DNA from: Gnetum montanum
Lineage: Eukaryota > Streptophyta > Gnetopsida > Gnetales > Gnetaceae
Direction: 5' to 3'
Length of the DNA: 64,000 nt
NCBI GenBank assembly: GCA_015680685.1
Contig: MNCI01020158.1
Location: 6,282 to 70,281 of the forward strand
The notes under the pieces were generated by a model, which saw only the letters and a list, made by a program, of their open reading frames with translations, was not told where the DNA came from and made no database searches. The stretch's first letter is position 1, and each line of letters starts with the position of its first letter. Of the stretch, positions 20,276-31,099 are shown piece by piece. The translations under genes and the position numbers were made by a program.

Positions 20276-22972
20276 TCATGTAGTTCCTGGTGGCGGTGGC
20301 TCCTCCATTGGTGCCTTCCCTTTGTCTTGTGCTCTAGGTTTTGAGGGTTGATGGCGTTGAAGTATGGCTTGAAGCTTCTCCTCTTTGGTCCAAGGGTCTT
20401 GTGCCATCCATGCTAATGTTCCAACATTTGATAGAGTCGGCACTTCCCATGTTTAGGGTAGTTGTGGAAACATTTGGTTGGCCTTGACATACCAAGCCGC
20501 GAACACCTGTCGTTACTCTTCATAGGCTCTAAATTTATCCTTGTACTCATGAAAGTCTGCTAGCCATTGATCCAAGTCAATTACAATGTCTTTCTGTCCT
20601 TCGTAGCTGGCTTTTACCACCTCAAGTTTAGAATTTGCAACATCCAATTTCTCTACCAACTTCTTGCACTCTGCAAATTCTTCTTCGTATTTAATGTGGG
20701 TGGAAGCTACTTGCTACTCGAGATCTAACCTCGGGTGCCCTACTATTAACATGGCAAGGTTGGCATATATGAGATTCACCAACTCCATGTACTTCATTAA
20801 GTCCTGAATCTACAGGTCCAGGTTCTTAACTTCCGCTTGGTGGACAAAGGAATATATGTCCAATATGACCTACCAGTCAGTGTGTTGAGCACTAATGGTG
20901 TTGATTTGGGCCTTGGCCATATGGATCTCCTTCTCTAGGATTTTTTTGTACATCCCCACCTGATCCCGAAAGTGCTCCTTTAGCTTTTCATGTTGTTTAG
21001 CCTTGTTCTGTGATGCGCTTATCTCAATTGCTAACTTTTGACAAATTGTGGGTACCTCCTCCATCGAGAGGGTTCGATTTTCTCTAGCTAAATGGCTCAT
21101 GTCTCGGTTGATCTAGATCAATTATTCTCGCAATTGATAAAATTGTTCATCGAGAACATTCTTTTGATTTTCTACAGTGGTAAATCAAAGGTTATCAATC
21201 ACAAGCTATTTGTTTTCATCTTGCAAGCCCTTGAGTGCCCTAAGATGCGCATGGGTTTACGCTTGTGCTACGAAGGCATCCCAAGTGGCCTTCTCCTTTT
21301 CATCCACCACCTTTTTATTCTCTAAAATTAGCTTTATTCATTACTCCGTTCTAAAATTTTCTAGCTGGTCTGCAGAAACAAATTGTAGAGGGTCCCTCTG
21401 TGCTGCTTGTAAGGCCATGAACTACTCTTGGAGTTTCTGCACTTCAGCTTCAGCATGCTCTACCCTTAGGGATGTCAAACAGGGACGTCATTACTTTCCC
21501 TATTTAAAGAAATCTATCAAGCACATCCTCATGTTCTGCAGGAGTCATTGAGGTTCCAACCAAGGTTTGAGCATCTTGTGCTCTTAAGAGATCAGCCGGT
21601 GGCACAATAGGTACATTGAAGGATTCTTTGATGTGATCTACGACCACTTCTATAGCTCCCATGACATTCTGGTGTTGCATGACCACCACAGTGGCCCCTT
21701 CATTAGTCTCTAACTGCACCTAGAAAGATGTCACGTTTCTTGAGATCTGTTGTGACCATCTACTTTTTCCTCCTCCTATTTAAATAGATACCTCCCCCCT
21801 TGTGCGATCTAATGAAATAGTAGGCTACCTGGCATCATCAATGATGCAGAAGAGGTTTACATAATCACGACTTCCCCAACTGACCATCTTAGCAATGGCC
21901 CTAAAGTGGCTCATCGAAGGTTTGTAGTCTTGCAGTGGTGGTGGCTGATCCTGACCTATGCTGGGCCCTGCTTCTTGTTGTTGGTTGGGATCTGTGGCTG
22001 GAGGTTGACTAGGTCCAGCCATACATTCTTCTTCTTGTTCTGGTCCTAGCTATTTACCAGTGCTTTTTCTTAGAGCTGAAGCTTTAACAATTTTGCATAT
22101 GAAGTAGTTTGGGCTTTCTGGAGGATGTCACTGGTGTATCCCTGGACACCAGCATGTCAGAAAATATTTCTGATAAGACAGGGGAAAGGCAGTGCCATCT
22201 TCCCTTTCTTTTGTTCTAACCACCTCAAGATCTCCATCAAATATAGATGGGGTAGGTTAGTGTTAACCTTTCCCATCAACACTGCACATCCTCTGGCCGC
22301 ATAAGTTGATATGCTTTTAAGGCCCTTTGTGGGGAAGAGGTGATATGTTCCAATTTTGAAGTAAACCCTCCCTTCCATCGTCAATTCACCAAATGCTTTA
22401 TCCTTGCCATAAGCCTTCTCTAACTAATCCTTTCACACATCGGGGTCTGAATGGGTAGATAACCGAGCAACCTAGGGTCCTATATTCAGAAGGTTTAACA
22501 CTTTCAAAATTGCCTGCGTAGAGAAGTCAACTGTCACACCACAAATATTAACAGTGGTTCCTTGCTTGCTATTGTGCCAAAACTGGTACATTTCTCCTAG
22601 GTACCAGGCACCTCTTTCAAAGAGGAAAGGCCATAAGGGAGACCCTTTGAGGTGATCCCTAATGGCCTTAGGAGCAAACTCTGCAAATGTTTCAAAGTTC
22701 AATTCCAAAATCACCGTAGCGAATGTGGACTTCTCGTGGATGGCCTGAATGCAATCTTGGGGCAACGTGAGTTGTTGTCCCAGTTCAGGCGCTACAGTAG
22801 CTCCTCCTTCTTCTTGCCTAGACCATCTGGTAGGAGGTTCATCTTGATGAATGCTAAATGATTACTCCTCCTATTCTACATGTTTTCTAGCAGGTCTTTG
22901 TCTTCCACCTCTCTAAGCTCGTTTGCTTCCACCTTGGGCAAGAACTTCTTGTTGTCCACATTTTAGGGCCAT
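20276..22972 (-). pseudogene. E3 ORF3: PF20167-like plus coiled-coil protein (nearly intact)
   Basis: Best preserved ORF3: 899 codons from ATGGCC (22970-22972) to TGA (20276-20278), without net frame change, but with scattered stops and an apparent pair of compensating shifts between about 22150 and 21100. Residues about 70-167 carry S-P-L-W-P-F-L-F-E-R-G-A-W-Y and a V-N-I-C-G-V-T-V-D-F-S stretch; residues about 197-272 carry V-Y-F-K-I-G-T-Y-H-L-F-P and L-P-F-P-C-L-I. Together they resemble the 'putative plant transposon protein' family (PF20167-like; not searched). A Pro/Gln-rich linker follows (21825-22022), then coiled-coil segments (20870-21100 and neighbours). Near 20420-20510 comes the C-terminal block Q-M-F-P-Q-L-P and E-E-K-L-Q-A-I-L. 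Function unknown. Confidence 0.75.
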
Positions 22973-23457
22973 GTGTAATCACATGGGCCAAGCATTAGTA
23001 AGGCTATTTTTGAAGTCAAGTTATACCTTACTACTTGCCTTTATTAATGATATTATTTTATTATGTGTGATCATGCCCAAAATTTTGTAATAATAAGTCT
23101 TGTGACTTAGGTGGTTTCCATTTTAGTTTCCTGGTATACCTAGGGATTAAATGATTTTTAGGCACAATTATTCTATGTGGTATAGTTAATTACCCTAACT
23201 AATGTCCTTTGGGCAATGATAAATTTCAAAAAAGTTAGGCACTTTTCAGCAAGTGTCCCTCCCACACAACTAAGCTGAACACTCCAGGTTCAAGTAGGTT
23301 CAAACAGAATAAAAATTGGAGCACCAGCGAGCGAGATAGAGTGAAAAACACAAGGGTTGCTCAATTGCAAGTCGCAGAGAAAAATTTCAAAAACTCCCCC
23401 CATGTGAATGGAAAAATGATGCTAAGTGTTGCGGGGAGGAGGGGGGGGCGGGTGACC
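22973..23457 (-). other. E3 leader between internal TATA and ORF3
   Basis: 485 bp, non-coding. Near the TATA end it shares the ggggagtttttgaaattttt-type block with E1 (7000-7020) and E2 (33985-34003). Close to the ATG it has CTAAT 22 bases upstream, as in the other copies, but the base pair before ATG is AC rather than AG. A run of G (about 23441-23449 on +) lies just downstream of the TATA box. Confidence 0.45.
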
Positions 23458-23553
23458 TATTTATAGGTGGCAGGGATGTGATATCGCATATGATACATTG
23501 CGTACGTGATATCATGTGGGACGTGATATCGCGTACATGATATCTCATCCCTA
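23458..23553 (-). promoter_or_regulatory. E3 internal U3-like promoter with GATATC array
   Basis: Minus strand TATAAATA at 23458-23465, preceded by at least four gatatc/gatac units (23478-23545) with intervening gcgtac and acgtg. The E3 5' LTR has the same array of GATATCGC and gtac units ahead of its own TATA region. The box lies 486-493 bp upstream of the ORF3 ATG. Duplication of the LTR promoter inside the element is inferred. Confidence 0.55.
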
Positions 23554-24954
23554 GTGATGTGAGACACCATGAAAATACCAAATTTTTTAAGGGTTATTTT
23601 GAAATTAATGTTATAAATTGAGGACATTGGCTATTATCAAGATGTTCTAGGGAAATTTCATGAATTCAAGAGGCACCATTAATGATGATGATGTGGATTT
23701 TATCAATAAACCCTTGGGTGGTAAGAAAAATGGTATGTAATGGTACATTGGAACATTAAAATTCATAGGGAAAGAAAATCAATTGAAAAATAAGCTGAGG
23801 GTAAGAAATGGTAGGTGTGAGCTGTGTCATAAGTAAAGATTACAAAATATTACACAAGTGGGTCCTCCCCAAAGCAGGTTCTAACCTATAATGCCCTTGT
23901 GTAACCACACTTAAAGTGTCCGTGGGCACTATAAGGGTTAGATGTAATCTGCACTAACTCCACAAAACACACACATGTAAGTATCACCAAAATGAGATGA
24001 AGATTCTATGCTACAAGGGACACGAGTTACAATTACATGAATAGTAAGATGATATGAACTATAGAAAGGGATTGTAGAGATTGGGACATGAGGTGACTGA
24101 CCCAGGACATAGTGAATCCTACGTGTAAAGCATGATTAATGTGTCATTAACCCATCGTTCCAAGATCAGGACCAAGTCCATTCCTCTAATCAGTGACATC
24201 GCATTGTTTCATCCCCTAATGAACAACTATGAGAGTATCATAACAACAAGGTGTATGATCACTTGGCGTTTTATTCAAGGGAGGAGTGATTTTTGTTTTC
24301 TGGCACTTTTCTTCTTGTTTTTCTTTTTCTCTTCTTTTTTTCTTCTTTTCACTTTACTAAAACTAGAGAGGCCGCAAACCTTCAGGCATGGGTGCATGTC
24401 TTTCCAGTGGGACTCCCTCGAATAGCATTGAGTTTTTGAGTGCCCTTTTGATTACTCTTACTCCCATTTTTCGTTAGATCTACAAGGATCTTAGTACAAC
24501 CACATTGCATGATAACTCCCACAGACATCACCAAAGAGAATCCGCAAGTCCCCTTGATGTCACACCCTAATCATTCCCTCTTGGTCCATCCTTCTTCATT
24601 TTGGGTACAATGAACACAAAATTAATTTTAAGTTTCAAAAATGTCAAGAATATCACTGTACCCTCGAACAGAGCCTCTTATTTGTAGAGTGGATGAGTGG
24701 GTGTAATGGGCTCACTGTAGAAATAATTAATCGCTCGAGACTTAATAACATAGAACACACCTCAACCAATGATCCACATGAGTGTTTTATTCATAGACGA
24801 GATTACTTACAAAAAACATAAAAAGATAAAAATACTAAAAAGACAAAAGATAAAAAGATAAAACAAGAAGTTGAAAAATTAAAAATTGGAAAATAAAAAG
24901 TTGTAAAATCAAAGAAAATGAAAAATATTTATTAACCCTGCTTGTTATTTAGAA
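23554..24954 (-). other. E3 post-gag spacer
   Basis: About 1.4 kb without a believable gene. It corresponds to the E1/E2 spacer after integrase: near 24780-24950 it has an A-rich run (T-rich on the minus strand) like the TTTTGTTTTACA region, and near 23890-23910 a match to the conserved block that follows it. Short polypyrimidine runs at 24296-24350. Confidence 0.5.
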
Positions 24955-24980
24955 TGGGGGATATCCCCCATAACTAAACA
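24955..24980 (-). promoter_or_regulatory. E3 internal polypurine tract
   Basis: Minus strand reads tttagttatgggggatat, matching E1 5300-5314 and the terminal tract in its first 14 bases. It overlaps a perfect 14-bp palindrome, gggggatatccccc. Confidence 0.5.
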
Positions 24981-25203
24981 GTTGAGCATGGCAAGGATTA
25001 ATAAATGAAGGTTGAGGATCCTTGCATGTTGGAAGTATTGGAACTTGGTCATACTTACCTCGTTGGGTCTCACACACTAGGTTATAATAAGCATAGTGGG
25101 GCAAGTTATATGATGTAGTTCTCGGATAATGAGTTAACCCACTATGATGTTTGGGACTGTTAGATGGTATGCAAGGATTGGGTTGTCACTCTCCATGTCT
25201 ATG

Positions 25204-26990
25204 TTAATTGGGCCATATGATTTTTGGAGTGTGAGTTGGTGGCCCTGATGGAATGACATGAGGCGTTGGGTTCAACGGTAAGGATGCACCACAGTGTGGG
25301 ACTTGTGCTGAGTTGGAGGATGTAGTGGCCTTGAAATTATGTTGTCCCTTCTTGCAGCCGTGTTTAAAGAAAGGATGCTTTTGATGTTGAGGAGGCTTTT
25401 CATTGTTGTTAGTAGCAGTCGCACAAGTTCCATTCATGGGTTGTTGCGGTGGTGCAAGCACCTTAGGAATAGTTGGTGGAGATGTAGAAGGAGGTATGGA
25501 TGAGAATGTTGAAAATGAGGAGAAGTGTAGGATACACAAGGTGGTGGTTGTGTTGGAGGCATAGGCTGATAGTATTGTGGAGAATAGTAATGTGGTGTGA
25601 TAGAGTATGGTGGCCCAGCTGAAGAGACAGGATGTTGAACATGATAAGCATCTAGATTCAGATGATATGAAGGGTGTCTCCAGTCTAAGGGTGGTCTCCC
25701 CCATGACTAGGATTGTTGCCACTATGATCAAACACAGTATCTCTGTACGAACTCTAGATGTAACATGTTTCCCCAATGCTCATATAAATGTGACAAGATT
25801 GGGCATTGGCCCATGGGATGATCGTACAAGCATATGTTGCATTCATATGTATGATCAACAGTTGAGCTCTTATTTTCCTTATCCCTTCTTTCTGATTGTC
25901 TAATGTTTTGTCCTGCCTCTTGGGTTGTTAAAAATCTATCTCCAATAATGTTGATAAATTCTCCACACTTTTGATATGTCCATTCCAACATCTTATTGAT
26001 CTTTGCCTCAGCTTCTTCTAATATTTGTTGTATTTGCAAAGATGATGTTTCCACCTTGAGATTGGTTGATTTCTCCTTTTTATGATCATGGACCTTTGTT
26101 AAGTTGAGATTTTGGTCCTGTTGATGTTTTTCAATACTCTCCCATCTAGCTAATTCTCCTTCTTCTTTTGCTACCTATTTAATAAGCTATTGGACTTGAT
26201 GGGTTCGTAGTTCATATAGTTGGCCTTGGGCATACATTCCTAAGGTCTCTCTTGTTTCATTACGTAGCACATCAATGATATGGCACATTAGCCTTTCCTT
26301 AGAAAACCCATGGCCTGGACAGTTGTTTAACAGTGCATAATATCTTTCTAAGGCCATGTCCAAGGGTTCATGTTGTGCTTGTTTCCATCCTTGGATTTTT
26401 TTCCTCAAGGCTGACACTCTTGAGTAGGTTTGATATTTTTTGTTAAAGAATTATATCATTATTGACCAATGTTATATTGAATTTGGTTTTAACAATCTAT
26501 ACCATACTTTTGCTTGGCCAACGAGTGTCATGGGGAAGAGCTTAATTTTTTGCCAATCGTTATCAATGTTGTTCCATGTGTAGGCATCATAGAAGGGTTG
26601 TAAATGTTGATGTGGATCTAAGTCATAGCCTCCTAAAAATTTAGGAAAGTTGTTTAAATCAAGCCTGGGTAGATGGCTCTCTTTACTATGCCTACATGAG
26701 ATTCAAATAGCCTCTTGTCTTTGCGTTAAGCTTGTAGTGGCCAGTAGGGGTTCATCGTCATCGGGTAAGTTATGCTTTCGTGTGTTGGGATGATGTTTCT
26801 TTCATTCATGTTTATAAGAAACTCCCACTTCGGGTTGCATACTCCAATCTTCATTCTCATATAGTTCATTGGTTCTCCAATGAACTTCCTCACTAAGTGT
26901 GGCATTGCTGTGCTCTTGTAGGAGAGGCATTGTTGTGTGTGAATTTATGTGACTTTTTATAATTACTTATTTCTAAGAGATATATCATTA
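25204..26990 (-). pseudogene. gag: E3 gag (broken)
   Basis: Minus-strand gag. Core pieces: 26187-26417 (I-Q-G-W-K-Q-A-Q-H-E-P-L, R-Y-Y-A-L-L, the retrotransposon gag core, aligned with E4 residues about 420-490) and 25728-26054 with a helical linker and the zinc knuckle C-N-I-C-L-Y-D-H-P-M-G-Q-C (CX2CX3HX4C, all ligands present) near 25820-25860. The tail (25204-25700) is rich in Pro, Tyr, Gln and Ser, read partly in a second frame. No protease D-S-G motif follows. Stops and frameshifts make it non-functional. Confidence 0.8.
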
Positions 26991-27041
26991 AGTCATAGAC
27001 AATGACCTTGTATGTTATAACTAATCTAGATAACTAGCACT

Positions 27042-27061
27042 GTCCCCAACAACAACGCTAA
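27042..27061 (-). promoter_or_regulatory. E3 primer binding site (tRNA-Asp type)
   Basis: Minus strand ttagcgttgttgttgggga next to the LTR matches the plant tRNA-Asp complement TTGGCGCCGTTGCCGGGGA with four differences, all transitions. Confidence 0.75.
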
Positions 27062-27893
27062 TGATCAGTGGTGAGGTACCCCTACACTCAACCATACAAA
27101 TACGAGTGTTCTCATGCGCGATCCAGTCGAACTCTGCAAACGGACTAGTTGTGGCACCTAGAAAGTTATCCTTAGGTCGCAGTTCGTTGTCTTCCCACAT
27201 GGGCTAGTATTATATTTGTCACATATGGTTTAGTCTAGAGTGAGGTGTATGATGTGTTCCTAATCTAGTGCTACTCCTGAAGGCAATGGAAAGTAATATT
27301 AACTAAACTAAGCTAGGAGGAAAAGGGTAAGAGAATATCTAAACTAGCCTAAGTGCGATGAGCATCCATTCCTTGATTATTTGTACACACCTTGAACTTT
27401 GTGCATGACTACCACTGGGATTACCAAGCACAGATCCTAGGTTTGCCACTAGGTTACCAAGTAGTCACACTTAAGAGCTCGTAATCAAGTCATACTCATT
27501 CTGCGTTTCTAGGAGATAAGGGTGAGAGAGAATATTAACTAGAAAAGTAATAAATAACAATTAATTAAATAAATAACAAAGTGAATGCTGCAATGATGAA
27601 GTAATCTTGATCTTTATTTCCGTTCATGTGCGTGTCCAAGTACGTCACACTCGAATAAAGGATGCCATACAATTACATTCACCACACTATGGGCAAACAC
27701 TGGAAAATAATCTATCTTTGGAGGGATCAAACTACTAGAGCTTTGCTACAATCTAACTCCTACTATGGAACAATGGAGAGCTGCCTCTTATTTATAGACA
27801 TTGCGATGCACTGCGATATTGTGTACGCAATATCGCGTACACGATATCGCGGGGGATGCAATATCATGGCCCATGCGATATCGCATCCCATCA
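27062..27893 (-). repeat. E3 5' LTR
   Basis: 832 bp, TGATCAGTGG to ATCCCATCA on the plus strand. U3 (right end) contains a run of GCGATATCGC/GTAC units at 27808-27890, then a TATA-type ttatttatag at about 27786-27796 (plus-strand reading). Confidence 0.95.
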
Positions 27894-27898
27894 GTGGA
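27894..27898. repeat. Target site duplication of E3, right copy (GTGGA)
   Basis: Identical to 19347-19351. Confidence 0.95.
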
Positions 27899-28640
27899 AA
27901 ACATGTGGGATTCTTTAAATAAAAAATTTTAAACTACTATGAAAATTGTAGAAGAATTCAAAAAACAAAGTAGTGATCATGATCGCAAGAGAAGGAAGAA
28001 ATTTGAAAGAACCTACCAAAGGAGAAAGGGCAAGGCTGCTACAGTAGAAGAGGTTGTGGAGTCAAAATCAGATGATGATAATGGATGTGACATCTACTAA
28101 TATGAAAATCCTAAGGGATGTTTCCCTATTGTGTCACACTTGTAGGAGTCTAGGGTGTATGCTCTGAATCCTAGGTTGGCAAGAAGGCAAGGACCCAGAT
28201 GATTGCCTTATCCTAGGTTGGCAATTCGACTAGCAAAAAAAAGCTTACTACCCAAGTGGATCTCTATCATAATCATATGAGCAATATCATTAGTGGTAGC
28301 ACCTACAATCATGGGGGATGCCATTGCTAAGGCAATAGTACCCTTACAGGTAGCTAGATCTATATGGGTACTATGCTTAGTAACCCATGTCTCCATGTGA
28401 CTCTTTTAGTTACACTTCATTTTAGCATCACTACTATCCTCTGGAGTACTACAATTACCAACTGCTCCATCCATGTAGGCCAAAATTCCAATATAACTAT
28501 AGTAATGTAATGCTACTAAGGTTGTTAACTTACAGCCAGCTTCACAACCAAGTGGTTCAAAAATCAAATCTAGTAAATAATCATTTTTCCAAACCAACAA
28601 TCCTACCAAGCCCTCACCAACTCATGCAACTAGTCTCCCT
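27899..28640 (+). pseudogene. gag: E2 gag, second part (broken)
   Basis: Continues E2 gag after the E3 insertion. Zinc knuckle near 28087-28125 reads C-D-I-Y-x3-N/H-P-K-G-C: the second Cys is Tyr and the His codon has become Asn. Then R-V-Y-A-L-N-P-R, as in E4, and the Gln/Pro/Tyr-rich tail in shifting frames. Confidence 0.75.
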
Positions 28641-29215
28641 ATGTCTGTTTCATCATTTGCATTCATTTCTTTTGACAACCCTTCAAACCAAAAGCCTTCC
28701 AAGATCCACACAATCATGTTAACCCATGACATATCTGATTGGATCAAGGTTGGTAACCTTCCTAGGAAAAGAGATAATCTTGGAAGTTCCCTCATCTACT
28801 TGCAAATTGCTAGAAATGAACCATGCAAGGATCTTCTTGATTTAGATTCTAGTATCAATATGATTTCTCATGAAATGTACAAATCCTGGAACCTACCTCC
28901 ACTCAAGAAACATTCATTTTGAATTGGTAGATCAATCCATCACTATTTGCTTGGAATTGGTAGAGGATATTATGACCACTGTCTATGGGTGGTCCTATCT
29001 TGTTGATTTCCTAGTGATCAATATTGAAAACTACAAGGGGGACTTCCCAATCATTATGGGAGGGTCTTGGTTAAGCACTATTGATGCACAAATGGACATT
29101 AGAGGTCTTTTTCTAGAAATTTTTAAGGAAAATGCTTTTGGAAAGATTGAGAATAAGAGAGTTCCAAGCATCATGTACAACAATATAGGATGTAACTGTG
29201 TGTAGAAATTATCTA
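28641..29215 (+). pseudogene. E2 aspartic protease (broken)
   Basis: Two overlapping open pieces in different frames (28641-28922 and 28870-29205) show one frameshift near 28905. The catalytic turn reads L-L-D-L-D-S-S where E1 has L-L-D-S-G-S-S, so Ser and Gly of D-S-G are lost by two transitions. The flap side and the second conserved strand are well kept: L-V-E-D-I-M-T-T, F-P-I-I-M-G-G-S-W-L-S-T-I-D. It would have processed the gag-pol polyprotein. Confidence 0.8.
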
Positions 29216-29460
29216 TCAAAAGCACATCAATCTTAGCATGCAAATAGTATGCAAATGAATATGAAATTCAAAGGTGCATGTATGTAGCAACCACAAAATA
29301 GGAGGGCACCTAGTGGCTAACAACTAATCTTGAAAGTAGCACACTTTGCATGGAACCAACTGAGAGCTTAACATGTGTCTATGATGAAGGCATGGATGAA
29401 CTAGAGAAAGTTCATCATCAACTCTTTGATGATGAACCTGATGATAGCTATTGCGAAAAT
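29216..29460 (+). pseudogene. E2 protease-RT linker
   Basis: Acidic linker, e.g. D-E-G-M-D-E-L-E-K-V-H-H-Q-L-F near 29385-29430, with several stops. The same linker survives in E5 (58625-58980), which identifies what remains there. Confidence 0.55.
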
Positions 29461-30330
29461 GTGAAAATCCCTAAAACTTTCAAATAGGAGCCCCTAGAGT
29501 TGAAAACTCTACTTGCCAACATGGAGTATACATTTCTAAAAAATGGTATGCCAGTGATAATCAATGCTAATTTTGCTCCTAAGCAGAAAACGATGCTGTC
29601 AAATGTGATCAAAAAATGACCAACAATCTCTGCTTGATCATATCTTGAACTCATAGGAATTGATCCTAGGATATGCAACATCACATCTATATTGATCCTT
29701 TCATCAAGCCAAAGAGGTAGCTTCAGCGGTAGATGAACCCAAAATTGAAGTAGATCGTCAAAGAGGAAATTGAACAACTCCTCAAGAAAGGGTTCATCTA
29801 TCTAATTGTAGATAGCGAGTGGGTTAGTCCACTTGTAATTATGCTAAAGAAATATGGCAAGTGGACGATGTGTATTGATTTCATGCTATTAAACATGGCG
29901 ACCTACAAAGATCATTTTCCATTGCCATTTGTAGACTAGGTATTTAACACTATTTTTGGGCATTGTTTCTACCACTTTTTGGATGGTTATAGTGGCTATA
30001 ACCAAATTTAGATCACACTAAAAGATCAAGAAAAAACTACATTTAAAAGTCCATGGGGAACATTTTCATATTGAAAAATGTCATTTGGTTTCTGCAACGC
30101 CCTTGAAACCTTACAATGCCTTATCCTTAGAATTTTTCAATAGCAGATTGGTAGTGGGATGGAAGTCTTCATGGATGAATTCTCTACCTATGGTGTTACA
30201 TTTGAGTAGGACCTAGAGTACCTTGAGAAAGTCCTTAAAAGATGCTTGAATACTAATTTTTAACTTAATTAGTAAAAGAGCCATCTCATGGTCTATGTGG
30301 GCATTGTGTTAGGGCATAGAATTTCTTAGG
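29461..30330 (+). pseudogene. E2 reverse transcriptase (broken)
   Basis: Full-length RT region. From 29490 the entry segment E-L-K-T-L-L-A; near 29810-29850 S-E-W-V-S-P-L-V-I-M-L-K-K and K-W-T-M-C-I-D-F; near 29960-30010 F-L-D-G-Y-S-G-Y-N-Q-I; then the catalytic loop F-M-D-E at about 30166-30180, where the second Asp of F-M-D-D is Glu. At least eight stops, most TAG, and some frameshifts. Confidence 0.85.
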
Positions 30331-30559
30331 TAGGGATTGAGGTGGATCCTAAAAAGATTAGGATCATCAAAGGAAAAACCCATCAACTAGAAATCATTAA
30401 AGATGTTCGGTCATTCCTTGGATGTAGTATCTACTATTGACAATTCATAGAGAATTTCTTTAAGATCACTAAACCTTTGGTCGAGCTTACAAAAAAAGAT
30501 GTTTCATTTGTATGGACTAAGGAATGCAAAAAGGCATTTTAGAAACTCAAAGAAAAACT

Positions 30560-30960
30560 TGTAGAAACTCTAATTCTATGAACACCTAAATTCTTCCATC
30601 CATTTCACATCATGAGGGATGCATCAAACTATGCTTTAAGAGCTTTTCTTATGCAATTGGATGACCAAAAACATCCTTATTACATCCACTATGTAAGCTG
30701 AAGCATTGTGGATGCACAACTCAACAACACCACAATGGAGATAGAGCTGATGGTGGTGGTCTATTGCTTAAAGAAGTTTAGATACTATGTGCTTGGATAC
30801 AAGGTCTTTGTGCACAAAGCACAGTGCCACTTACTTCCTCATGAATAGGCTGATGATGAGCCCTCATCTAATTTGATGGTTGGTGATCTTACAAGAGTTT
30901 GATCTTACAATGGTAGATTGAAAGATAATTGATAATGTGGTTGTTAATCACTTTTATTAG
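30560..30960 (+). pseudogene. E2 RNase H (broken)
   Basis: Follows the RT connection. Shows F-H-P-F-H-I-M-R-D-A-S (first acidic residue of gypsy RNase H), L-M-Q-L-D-D-Q-K-H-P-Y-Y-I near 30645-30690, T-T-M-E-I-E-L-M-V-V-V-Y (Glu-containing helix) and K-K-F-R-Y-Y-V-L-G. The T-D-H motif is altered to V-H-K. Only copy in the window that keeps this domain. Confidence 0.8.
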
Positions 30961-31099
30961 TTACAATGGGACAACAAAGAGGAGGAGAGTCAGCTCTCTG
31001 ATTAATTTTCTAATAAATTCCTCTTTGCCAGTGCAATAAATGAACAAGTGCCCACTGAACCAACATGGTACAATAGCATCCTCACTTATCTTCTTACTC

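Larger units (their letters stand above)
19352..27893 (-). mobile_element. E3: gypsy element with gag and ORF3 but no pol
   Basis: Complete minus-strand insertion of 8542 bp with both LTRs, primer site, polypurine tract and a perfect 5-bp duplication. It encodes gag (right) and ORF3 (left), joined by about 2 kb of non-coding DNA with the internal purine tract and a TATA region. Protease, RT, RNase H and integrase are absent: gag runs straight into the post-pol spacer near 24980-25200. It is therefore a non-autonomous derivative that would need pol in trans. Confidence 0.92.

Noticed and set aside
25204-25776. 190-codon open frame on the minus strand
   Set aside because: Only partly the real gag frame: it begins in another frame of the gag tail and enters the true Pro-rich frame after a shift. 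It is described as part of E3 gag, not as a separate gene.
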